Assembly (NCBI GenBank): GCA_016296485.1
Contig: JAEDJF010000057.1
Location: forward strand, 1 to 9,700
From: Oscillospiraceae bacterium
GTDB taxonomy: Bacteria > Bacillota > Clostridia > Oscillospirales > Ruminococcaceae
Length of the DNA stretch: 9,700 nucleotides
Direction of reading: 5' to 3'
Numbering within the stretch: position 1 is the stretch's first letter; every line of letters starts with the position of its first letter. Of the stretch, positions 1-6,111 are shown one piece after another. The translations under genes were made by a program, and so were the position numbers. The notes under the pieces are model-generated. The model was given only the letters and a program-made list of their open reading frames with translations. It was not told the origin of the DNA and ran no database searches.

Positions 1-1250
1 GTAGGAGCACGGTTGAGCATTACCGGGTGGTCCTTGATTACGACCTCGAGGGCGTCCCAAACCTCGGGCTGGGTTGCTCTCTCGACCATTTTTCTGGCGT
101 TTTTGATGTTGGTGGCCGCGCCGACGTCAACAAGGCGCTTCATTACGAAGGGCTTGAAGAGCTCGATAGCCATCTCTTTAGGAAGTCCGCACTGGCTCAT
201 CTTGAGCTCAGGACCGACGACGATAACGGAACGTCCGGAATAGTCGACACGTTTACCGAGAAGGTTCTGACGGAAACGTCCCTGTTTGCCCTTGAGCATA
301 TCGGAGAGGGATTTGAGCGGACGGTTGCTGGGTCCGGTTACGGGTCTTCCCTTTCTGCCGTTGTCGATAAGGGCGTCAACGGCTTCCTGGAGCATACGCT
401 TCTCGTTGCGGACGATGATGTCCGGAGCGCCCAGCTCAAGGAGGCGTTTGAGACGGTTGTTTCTGTTGATTACCCTTCTGTAAAGGTCGTTGAGGTCGGA
501 GGTGGCGAAGCGTCCGCCGTCGAGCTGTACCATCGGGCGGATGTCCGGCGGGATTACGGGAATCACGTCGAGAATCATCCACTCCGGGCGGTTGCCGGAG
601 AGACGGAAGGCGTCGACTACCTCGAGTCTTTTAAGAAGGCGTACGCGCTTCTGACCGGAAGCGGTCTCAAGCTCCTCATGGAGCTCCGTGGAGAGCTTGT
701 CGAGGTCGATGTCCTTGAGAAGGAGCTGAATTGCTTCGGCGCCCATTCCCGCCTGGAAATCCTCCTCGTATTTTTCGCGCATATCGCGGTATTCCTTTTC
801 GGAGAGGAGCTGTTTTTTCTCGAGAGGGGTCGTACCCGGGTCGGTTACGATATAGCTCGCGAAATAGAGCACCTTTTCAAGGATTCTCGGGCTCATATCG
901 AGGACGAGACCCATTCTTGAAGGAATACCTTTGAAGTACCAAATGTGGGAGACGGGAGCGGCAAGCTCGATATGACCCATGCGCTCGCGTCTTACCTTTG
1001 CTCTTGTTACTTCGACGCCGCAGCGCTCGCAGACCTTGCCCTTGAAGCGCAGGCGTTTATATTTACCACAGTAGCACTCCCAGTCCTTGGTCGGTCCGAA
1101 AATCCTTTCGCAGAAAAGACCGTCCCTTTCCGGTTTGAGCGTTCTGTAGTTTATGGTTTCGGGTTTCTTTACTTCGCCGTAGGACCATTCTCTGATCTTA
1201 TCGGGGGAAGCAAGGCCGATTTTGATAGAATCAAATGCGTTGAATTCCAC
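1..1250 (-). CDS. rpoC: RNA polymerase beta' subunit, N-terminal part (cut by window edge)
   Basis: This encodes the beta' subunit of bacterial RNA polymerase, which forms the clamp and, further downstream, the Mg-binding active site. About 416 codons are present, read right to left, and the frame is open to the left edge. The protein begins VEFNAFDSIKIGLASPDKIR, matching the usual beta' N-terminus. The four zinc-ribbon cysteines are intact (C59, C61, C74, C77, spaced C-x-C-x12-C-x2-C), followed by GVEVTRAKVRRERMGHIELA. Later come the conserved LGKRVDYSGRSVIVVGPELK block (about residues 331-350) and, at the very edge, VMLNRAPT. The catalytic NADFDGD motif lies beyond the window. The start is GTG at 1250, chosen for the family N-terminus and an AGGGGGG ribosome binding site 9 nt upstream. 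It lies 16 bp after rpoB and is surely cotranscribed with it. The identification is essentially certain. Confidence 0.98.
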   Translation of the reverse strand, partial: MEFNAFDSIKIGLASPDKIREWSYGEVKKPETINYRTLKPERDGLFCERIFGPTKDWECYCGKYKRLRFKGKVCERCGVEVTRAKVRRERMGHIELAAPVSHIWYFKGIPSRMGLVLDMSPRILEKVLYFASYIVTDPGTTPLEKKQLLSEKEYRDMREKYEEDFQAGMGAEAIQLLLKDIDLDKLSTELHEELETASGQKRVRLLKRLEVVDAFRLSGNRPEWMILDVIPVIPPDIRPMVQLDGGRFATSDLNDLYRRVINRNNRLKRLLELGAPDIIVRNEKRMLQEAVDALIDNGRKGRPVTGPSNRPLKSLSDMLKGKQGRFRQNLLGKRVDYSGRSVIVVGPELKMSQCGLPKEMAIELFKPFVMKRLVDVGAATNIKNARKMVERATQPEVWDALEVVIKDHPVMLNRAP

Positions 1251-1268
1251 TGTTTACAGCCCCCCTTT
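1251..1268 (-). promoter_or_regulatory. rpoC ribosome binding site overlapping the rpoB end
   Basis: On the minus strand the rpoB stop TAA (1269-1267) is followed directly by AGGGGGG (1266-1260), then a 9-nt spacer and the GTG start of rpoC at 1250. The Shine-Dalgarno run begins one base after the stop codon, so translation of the two subunits is likely coupled. The six-G run is unusually long for a ribosome binding site. Confidence 0.75.
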
Positions 1269-4200
1269 ACATTTCATCGTCTTCGGAATCGGAAGAACCG
1301 AAACCGAAATCCAGCTCGTCGAAGCCGTCGGAAACGTCGGAGCCGAAGCCCTCTTCGTCCGGGTCCTCGATCTGGAATCCAGCAAAATCTTCGTCGAAGC
1401 TGACGGGTTCGCCCTCAAATCCTGCCATTTCATCGGCGGGAATAAGACCAACGTCCTCGTCGTCGAAGTTCTGTTTAAGGTCGATTTCTTCGTTGTTTTT
1501 GTCGAGCACCTTGATATCGAGTCCAAGGGACTGAAGCTCCTTGATGACGACCTTGAAGGACTCGGGAATACCCGCAGTAGGTACGTTTTCGCCCTTTACG
1601 ATAGCTTCAAAGGTCTTTACACGGCCCACAACGTCGTCGGACTTGACGGTGAGTATCTCCTGGAGGGTGTAGGCTGCGCCGTAGGCTTCAAGAGCCCAGA
1701 CCTCCATTTCGCCGAATCTCTGACCGCCGAACTGGGCTTTACCGCCGAGAGGCTGCTGAGTGACAAGGCTGTAGGGACCGGTGGAACGTGCGTGGATTTT
1801 ATCATCAACAAGGTGATGGAGCTTGAGGTAGTACATGTAACCGACGGTTACGGGATTGTCAAAGAGTTCGCCGGTGCGTCCGTCGCGAAGCTGAACCTTG
1901 CCGCTCTCGTCAAGACCCGCTTTTACGAGGAGCTCGCGGATATCCGCCTCGTGAGCGCCGTCGAAAACGGGGGTCATAACGTGCCAGCCGAGTTCCGCCG
2001 CGGCTCTTCCGAGGTGAACCTCGAGCACCTGTCCGATGTTCATACGGGAAGGAACGCCGAGAGGGTTAAGAAGAATATCAAGCGGTCTTCCGTCCGGAAG
2101 GAAGGGCATATCCTCCTGAGGAAGGATTCTCGAAACAACGCCCTTGTTTCCGTGACGTCCCGCCATCTTGTCGCCGACGGAGAGCTTTCTCTTCTGGGCG
2201 ATGTAGCAGCGGACGACCTGGTTTACGCCGGGGTTGAGCTCGTCGCAGTTTTCTCTGGTAAATACCTGTACGTCGACGATGATTCCGTATTCGCCGTGGG
2301 GAACGCGAAGGGAGGTGTCTCTTACTTCCCTTGCCTTTTCGCCGAAGATGGCGCGGAGGAGTCTCTCCTCGGAGGTGAGCTCGGTCTCGCCCTTGGGCGT
2401 TACCTTACCTACGAGAATATCTCCGGCGCGGACCTCGGCGCCGATGCGGATGATTCCGCGCTCGTCGAGCTCGCGGAGAGCGTCCTCGCCCACGTTGGGA
2501 ATATCGCGGGTGATTTCCTCCGGTCCGAGCTTGGTGTCTCTTGCCTCAAGCTCGTACTCCTCGATGTGAACGGAGGTGAAGGTGTCCTCTTTTACGAGTT
2601 TCTCGTTGATAAGAACGGCGTCCTCGTAGTTGTAGCCCTCCCAGGTCATGAAGCCGATGAGCATATTCTTGCCGAGGGAGATTTCGCCCTCGCTGGTGGC
2701 GGGACCGTCGGCGATAACCTGGTGCTCATCGACGTGCTCGCCCTTTTCGACGATAGGTCTCTGGTTGACGCAGGTGCCCTGGTTGGAGCGGAGGAACTTG
2801 ATGATTTTGTACTCGTCAAGGGTGCCGTCGCTGTCGCGTTTGATGACGATGCGCTCGCCGTCCACCTTGACGACGGTGCCGGCGTGCTCGGCAAGGACGG
2901 TTACGCCGGAGTCAACGGCGGCCTTGTACTCCATACCGGTGCCGACGAAGGGTCTTTCGGTCTTGAGAAGCGGAACAGCCTGGCGCTGCATATTCGCGCC
3001 CATGAGCGCGCGGTTCGCGTCGTCGTTCTCAAGGAAAGGAATCATGGCGGTTGCGACGGAAACGACCATTACCGGGGATACGTCCATATAGTCGACCTTG
3101 TTGCTGTCGACCTCGATAAACTCGTCCTTGTAACGGCAGGTTACTTTCTGTACCGCGAAGCGGTTCTCCTCATCAAGAGGGGTGTTCGCCTGGGCGACGA
3201 TGAAGTCGTCCTCGGTGTCCGCGGTCATATACTCAACTTCGTCGAGGACGGTGCCGGTGGCTTTGTCAACCTTGCGGAAGGGAGCCTCGATGAAGCCGTA
3301 TTTATTGATTTTCGCGTAGGTCGCGAGGTAGGAGATAAGTCCGATGTTAGGACCCTCGGGGGTCTCGATAGGACACATACGTCCGTAGTGGCTGTAGTGT
3401 ACGTCACGGACCTCGAAGCCCGCGCGGTCACGGGAAAGACCGCCGGGACCGAGAGCGGAGAGGCGGCGCTTATTGGTAAGCTCCGCAAGGGGGTTGGTCT
3501 GGTCCATGAACTGGGAGAGCGGAGAGGAACCGAAGAACTCCTTGATTGCCGCAACAACCGGGCGGATGTTGACAAGACCCTGGGGAGTTATGGCTTCGGA
3601 ATCCTGCGCCTGAATGGTCATGCGCTCGCGGATAACTCTCTCAACTCTGGAGAAGCCGATTCTGAACTGGTTCTGGAGAAGCTCGCCGACGCTTCTGATA
3701 CGTCTGTTGCCGAGGTGGTCGATGTCGTCGGTGCTGCCGAAGCCCCAGTAGAGGTTGCACATATAGTTAATGGAGGAGAAAATATCATCAACAATGATAT
3801 GTTTCGGAATGAGTTCGTCCACGTTCTCTTTGATAAGGGAAATAAGGAGTTCCTTGTCGTCGCCGGCTTTTTCGGCAATCTCGGTGATGACGGAGAAGCG
3901 GACCTTCTCGTTGATGAAGAGCTCTTCGAGCTCCTCTTTGGTGAGGTCGACGTAGTCTTCCGCGTCAACCATGTTGTTGGAAATTACCTTGACTTTGTGT
4001 CCGTCAACGTCCACAAGGACCTCGCGCACGCCTTTTTTGTCAAGGAGTTCGCCGTTGGCTCTCGTAAGAGTAGTGCCGGCTTCAAAGAGAACCTCGCCGG
4101 TGAGCGGGTCGGCGGCGGGCTCCGCAAGGGTCATACCCGCAATTCTTCTCGCGAGGGCGAGCTTTTTATTGTATTTGTAGCGTCCAACCCGGGAGATGTC

Positions 4201-4998
4201 GTATCTCTTTGCGTCGAAGAAAAGGTTGTTGAGGTGCTGCTCGCTGGTTTCGACCGTGGGCGGCTCGCCGGGGCGGAGCTTGCGGTAAACCTCGAGGAGA
4301 GCTTCCTCCCTCGACTTGGTGTTGTCCTTTTCAAGGGTTGCGACGAGCATGGGCTCCTCGCCGAAATAGTCAAGAATCTGCGCGTCGCTTCCGAGACCGA
4401 GGGCTCTTATGAAGGTGGTGACGGGCAGCTTTCTGTTTTTGTCGATTCTTACGCCGAAAACGTCGTTGAGGTCGCTTTCGTATTCGAGCCAGGCGCCGCG
4501 GTTAGGAATGACGGTGCTCGAAAAGAGCTTTTTGCCGGTTTTGTCGAAGTTCATGGCAAAATATACGCCCGGGGAACGAACAAGCTGGGATACGATTACG
4601 CGCTCAGCGCCGTTGATAACAAAGGTACCGGAGGGAGTCATTATGGGGAAATCGCCCATAAAGATGTCCTGTTCCTTGATTTCGCCGGTCTCCTTGTTCT
4701 GCAGCCTTGCCCTTACGCGAAGGGGCGCCGCATAGGTAACGTCGCGCTCTTTGCACTCCTCGATGGTATATTTGGGCTTATCCTCGATATGATAATCAAT
4801 GAAGTCCAAAACAAGGTTGCCGGTATAGTCCGTGATGGCCGAAACATCGCGGAACACTTCCCGCAGTCCTTCCTCGAGGAACCACTTATAGGAGTCCTTC
4901 TGAATCTCAATGAGGTTCGGCATATCGAGAACTTCATTGATCTTGGAAAAACTCATGCGGACATTTTTCCCGAGCTTGACAGGTTTTACGTTGACCAA
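1267..4998 (-). CDS. rpoB: RNA polymerase beta subunit
   Basis: This encodes the catalytic beta subunit of RNA polymerase, which pairs with beta' on the alpha dimer. It is complete, at 1243 residues from the TTG start (1249 from the ATG at 5016). Landmarks in order: VKPVKLGKNVRMSFSKI at the N-terminus, the rifampicin cluster around residues 490-520 (SQFMDQ, NKRRLSALGPGG), the CPIETPEGPNIGL block, MTWEGYNYEDAVLINEK, GDKMAGRHGNKGV at residues 942-954, and the C-terminal GQRFGEMEVWALEAYGAAYT. The last 65 residues are an acidic tail with 26 Asp/Glu and no Lys or Arg. In E. coli numbering, position 526 is Asn and 510 is Pro, both departures from the usual His and Gln. The TTG start is preferred because GGAG lies 8 nt upstream and the product then begins (M)VNVKPV like clostridial homologs as I recall them. 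The upstream ATG has no Shine-Dalgarno sequence. Expression comes from the consensus promoter at 5124-5152. Confidence 0.98.
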   Translation of the reverse strand: MVNVKPVKLGKNVRMSFSKINEVLDMPNLIEIQKDSYKWFLEEGLREVFRDVSAITDYTGNLVLDFIDYHIEDKPKYTIEECKERDVTYAAPLRVRARLQNKETGEIKEQDIFMGDFPIMTPSGTFVINGAERVIVSQLVRSPGVYFAMNFDKTGKKLFSSTVIPNRGAWLEYESDLNDVFGVRIDKNRKLPVTTFIRALGLGSDAQILDYFGEEPMLVATLEKDNTKSREEALLEVYRKLRPGEPPTVETSEQHLNNLFFDAKRYDISRVGRYKYNKKLALARRIAGMTLAEPAADPLTGEVLFEAGTTLTRANGELLDKKGVREVLVDVDGHKVKVISNNMVDAEDYVDLTKEELEELFINEKVRFSVITEIAEKAGDDKELLISLIKENVDELIPKHIIVDDIFSSINYMCNLYWGFGSTDDIDHLGNRRIRSVGELLQNQFRIGFSRVERVIRERMTIQAQDSEAITPQGLVNIRPVVAAIKEFFGSSPLSQFMDQTNPLAELTNKRRLSALGPGGLSRDRAGFEVRDVHYSHYGRMCPIETPEGPNIGLISYLATYAKINKYGFIEAPFRKVDKATGTVLDEVEYMTADTEDDFIVAQANTPLDEENRFAVQKVTCRYKDEFIEVDSNKVDYMDVSPVMVVSVATAMIPFLENDDANRALMGANMQRQAVPLLKTERPFVGTGMEYKAAVDSGVTVLAEHAGTVVKVDGERIVIKRDSDGTLDEYKIIKFLRSNQGTCVNQRPIVEKGEHVDEHQVIADGPATSEGEISLGKNMLIGFMTWEGYNYEDAVLINEKLVKEDTFTSVHIEEYELEARDTKLGPEEITRDIPNVGEDALRELDERGIIRIGAEVRAGDILVGKVTPKGETELTSEERLLRAIFGEKAREVRDTSLRVPHGEYGIIVDVQVFTRENCDELNPGVNQVVRCYIAQKRKLSVGDKMAGRHGNKGVVSRILPQEDMPFLPDGRPLDILLNPLGVPSRMNIGQVLEVHLGRAAAELGWHVMTPVFDGAHEADIRELLVKAGLDESGKVQLRDGRTGELFDNPVTVGYMYYLKLHHLVDDKIHARSTGPYSLVTQQPLGGKAQFGGQRFGEMEVWALEAYGAAYTLQEILTVKSDDVVGRVKTFEAIVKGENVPTAGIPESFKVVIKELQSLGLDIKVLDKNNEEIDLKQNFDDEDVGLIPADEMAGFEGEPVSFDEDFAGFQIEDPDEEGFGSDVSDGFDELDFGFGSSDSEDDEM

Positions 4999-5010
4999 AT
5001 AGCTCACTCC
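4996..5010 (-). promoter_or_regulatory. rpoB ribosome binding site that selects the TTG start
   Basis: Minus-strand GGAG (5010-5007, within GGAGTGAG) sits 8 nt before TTG at 4998-4996. The in-frame ATG at 5016-5014 is preceded only by ACGTAAATACGG, with no recognisable Shine-Dalgarno sequence. The ribosome binding site actually lies inside the extra six codons of the ATG version, which argues for the TTG start. Confidence 0.65.
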
Positions 5011-5047
5011 ATTCATCCGTATTTACGTCGTTAATTTTTAGACCAAA

Positions 5048-5103
5048 ACACTTGCATTTTCGCAAAAGATGTGCTATAGTAGTTGTTGTAGTGGCGCAAG
5101 TGT
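5048..5103 (-). promoter_or_regulatory. Inverted repeat in the rpoB leader, possible attenuator
   Basis: Perfect 8-nt arms, ACACTTGC (5103-5096 read on the minus strand) and GCAAGTGT (5055-5048), enclose 40 nt. The 3' arm merges into a short T run (GTGTTTTGG). A smaller hairpin, TTTT-GCG-AAAA, lies inside at 5057-5067. Everything is within the predicted 5' leader of rpoB. The structure is visible in the sequence, but any regulatory role is inference: the U run is short and the loop is large, so termination would be weak. Confidence 0.4.
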
Positions 5104-5123
5104 CCATTCTGGTACATTCTATA

Positions 5124-5152
5124 ATTATATTACCAAAGTCAAGTGGTGTCAA
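5124..5152 (-). promoter_or_regulatory. Consensus sigma-A promoter for rpoBC
   Basis: On the minus strand there is a perfect -35 TTGACA (5152-5147), a 17-bp spacer and a perfect -10 TATAAT (5129-5124). Transcription should start near 5117, giving a leader of about 115-120 nt before TTG 4998. Upstream, A-tracts at about 5177-5202 and TATAAAAAGG beside the -35 could act as UP-element-like sequence. All 12 consensus bases match, as expected for a very highly expressed gene. Confidence 0.9.
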
Positions 5153-5290
5153 CCTTTTTATAGGGGTTTTGGCGCTATTTTTTTATATTTTTTTGATTTT
5201 CAGCCAATTTCGGACGTTTCGTGCCGTTTTCGAGCCTCGCTTTTGTTAATTATTGCCAGGTCTTTTCTCCCCTATTCACCAGCCGAAACG
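5153..5290. other. Non-coding AT-rich spacer upstream of the rpoB promoter
   Basis: I see no gene here. The part near the rpoB promoter (about 5160-5205) is rich in A/T tracts that may contribute to promoter strength. The rest is mixed sequence with no convincing ribosome binding site and start. Short open frames across it have no recognisable protein character. Together with the hairpins at 5291-5408, the non-coding gap between rpoB and the tetR-type gene is about 400 bp. Confidence 0.6.
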
Positions 5291-5373
5291 CCCGCCCGAA
5301 ACGCGAAAAACGCCCGGTTTCCGTGAAAAAGTATCCACGGAACCGGGCGTTTCTTTTGCCCCTTTCGGGCGGG
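5291..5373. terminator. Nested inverted repeat, probable bidirectional terminator
   Basis: The outer arms CCCGCCCGAAA (5291-5301) and TTTCGGGCGGG (5363-5373) are perfect 11-mers. Inside is a second stem, CGCCCGGTT-(T)-CCGTG (5311-5325) against CACGGAACCGGGCG (5336-5349), with one bulged T and a 10-nt loop. T-runs follow both ways: TTTTT at 5374-5378 on the plus strand, TTTCTTTT after the inner stem, and TTTTT after the inner stem on the minus strand (A-run 5306-5310). The strand read in practice is probably minus, downstream of the tetR-type gene and ahead of the rpoB promoter, so its likely job is insulation. CGGGCGTTTC (5344-5353) can alternatively pair with GAAACGCCCG (5284-5293). Confidence 0.75.
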
Positions 5374-5383
5374 TTTTTACACT

Positions 5384-5408
5384 AAAAAGCGCCGCTTTCA
5401 AGCGGCGC
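5384..5408 (-). terminator. Rho-independent terminator of the tetR-type gene
   Basis: On the minus strand GCGCCGCTT-GA-AAGCGGCGC (5408-5389) forms a GC-rich stem of 8-9 bp followed directly by TTTTT (5388-5384). It begins 5 nt past the stop codon of the regulator gene. The opposite strand also has a T-run after the stem (5410-5415), so it may work in both directions. Confidence 0.85.
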
Positions 5409-5413
5409 ATTTT

Positions 5414-5959
5414 TTATTTATTCTCAAGCTCCCGCGCGAGGTTCTCGCGGATTCGCTGCATCATTGACTCCTTATATTCTATCTCGCCGCTTTCGAGCAT
5501 CAGCGCCGCGCCGTAGGCGACGGAGCGGATGACGTAGCCCCGGTCCTCCTGCTCCTCCCTTGACATTTCCGGAAGGCAGAGGGGCACGAGCCTTTCAACC
5601 CGCCTTGCGAGGGGAAGCTCGCCCCCCGCAAGCATCAATACCGCCCGGAAATGGGGGTTCGCGATGCAAAAGCGGATATAGGCGATACAGCTTTCGATGA
5701 GCCGCGCCTTCGGGTCGTCCGGATAGACCTTTTCCACCTGGTCAAGGAGGAGATTGAGCTGGTCTTTAATATAGGTAAATATGGAGTTTATAAACTCCTC
5801 CCGGTTTTTGAAATGCTTATAGGGCGCGGCGCAGGAGATGTTGCAGGCGGCGGCAACCCGCCGCAGCGAAAAGTTCGCTATCCCGTGGGCTTCAAGCTCA
5901 GCCGTTCCCGCCGCTATGAGCTGTTCCCTTACCGATGCCGAGCCGAGCTCCTCGTCCAT
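5414..5959 (-). CDS. TetR/AcrR-family transcriptional regulator
   Basis: This is a predicted dimeric DNA-binding repressor of 181 residues, a normal length for the family. The N-terminal part (residues 10-57) is a typical TetR helix-turn-helix domain. It has the VREQLIAAGTAELEAHG helix, then FSLRRVAAACNIS and the recognition helix ending YKHFKNREEFI (residues 47-57). The rest is the helical ligand-binding and dimerisation domain. It has no features that let me name the ligand. The start is ATG at 5959, because AAAGGGGG lies 7 nt upstream. The longer frame from 5977 would put that ribosome binding site inside the gene. The gene is divergent from the aromatic operon and its promoter carries a perfect palindrome over the -10 box, so autorepression is likely. 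Control of the divergent operon is possible but unproven. A strong terminator follows. Confidence 0.9.
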   Translation of the reverse strand: MDEELGSASVREQLIAAGTAELEAHGIANFSLRRVAAACNISCAAPYKHFKNREEFINSIFTYIKDQLNLLLDQVEKVYPDDPKARLIESCIAYIRFCIANPHFRAVLMLAGGELPLARRVERLVPLCLPEMSREEQEDRGYVIRSVAYGAALMLESGEIEYKESMMQRIRENLARELENK

Positions 5960-5984
5960 AGTGTCGCCCCCTTTCATTATAGGT

Positions 5985-6003
5985 AAAGTATAGCATATAC
6001 TTT
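5985..6003. promoter_or_regulatory. Perfect palindrome on the tetR promoter, candidate operator
   Basis: AAAGTATA-GCA-TATACTTT is a perfect inverted repeat with 8-bp arms around a 3-bp centre. It covers the -10 box and adjoining spacer of the regulator gene's predicted promoter and ends about 25 bp before its start codon. Size, symmetry and position fit an autoregulatory TetR-type operator. That reading is inference from family behaviour, since no binding site is known to me for this protein. Confidence 0.6.
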
Positions 6004-6015
6004 TTTTCTTTGCAA
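5987..6015 (-). promoter_or_regulatory. Promoter of the tetR-type gene
   Basis: On the minus strand a weak -35 TTGCAA (6015-6010, 4 of 6 matches), a 17-bp spacer and -10 TATACT (5992-5987, 5 of 6) are visible. TGC directly before the -10 forms an extended -10 element. Transcription would start near 5980, leaving about 20 nt before the ATG at 5959. Confidence 0.55.
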
Positions 6016-6029
6016 CCGCTCAACCGCTA

Positions 6030-6057
6030 TTGACTTTTTCGATTTAAAGCGTATAAT
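6030..6057 (+). promoter_or_regulatory. Promoter of the aromatic amino acid operon
   Basis: The -35 TTGACT (6030-6035, 5 of 6) and -10 TATAAT (6052-6057, perfect) are separated by 16 bp. Transcription should begin around 6064, giving a leader of about 48 nt. That is too short for a T-box, and there is no open frame for a Phe-rich leader peptide. The promoter is back-to-back with that of the tetR-type gene. Confidence 0.75.
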
Positions 6058-6072
6058 ATTTGTGTAATTTAC

Positions 6073-6093
6073 AAGGTTAACGCTGTTAACCTT
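6073..6093. promoter_or_regulatory. Perfect 21-bp palindrome in the operon leader
   Basis: AAGGTTAAC-GCT-GTTAACCTT has 9-bp perfect arms around a 3-bp centre. It lies about 10-30 bp after the predicted transcription start and just before the ribosome binding site GGAGG (6100-6104) of the aminotransferase gene. It could be a DNA operator acting as a roadblock, or an RNA hairpin. Its sequence differs from the palindrome on the tetR promoter, so the two are not obviously sites for the same protein. Confidence 0.55.
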
Positions 6094-6111
6094 TCCTTCG
6101 GAGGTGTTCTT

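Noticed and set aside
1222..5034. Uninterrupted plus-strand open frame of 1270 codons antisense to rpoB (and a 297-codon one at 27-920 antisense to rpoC)
   Set aside because: These follow from codon bias of the highly expressed rpoB and rpoC genes, which keeps the complementary frame free of stops. The products match no family I recognise, and the true genes on the other strand are unmistakable.
5116..5142. A second overlapping promoter for rpoB (TTGACT with TAGAAT)
   Set aside because: The spacer would be only 15 bp and the -10 is poorer. The perfect 17-bp-spaced promoter beside it explains transcription.
5052..5326. Short plus-strand frames in the rpoB-tetR gap
   Set aside because: They start inside the rpoB leader, have no ribosome binding site, run through promoter and hairpin sequence, and show low-complexity translations.
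5960..5977. Upstream ATG at 5977 as start of the tetR-type gene
   Set aside because: The ribosome binding site AAAGGGGG would lie inside the gene, and the predicted transcription start near 5980 leaves no leader. ATG 5959 fits better.
6058..6111. T-box riboswitch or Phe leader peptide ahead of the aromatic operon
   Set aside because: The predicted leader is only about 48 nt, has no start codon before 6112, no Phe codon run and no terminator hairpin.
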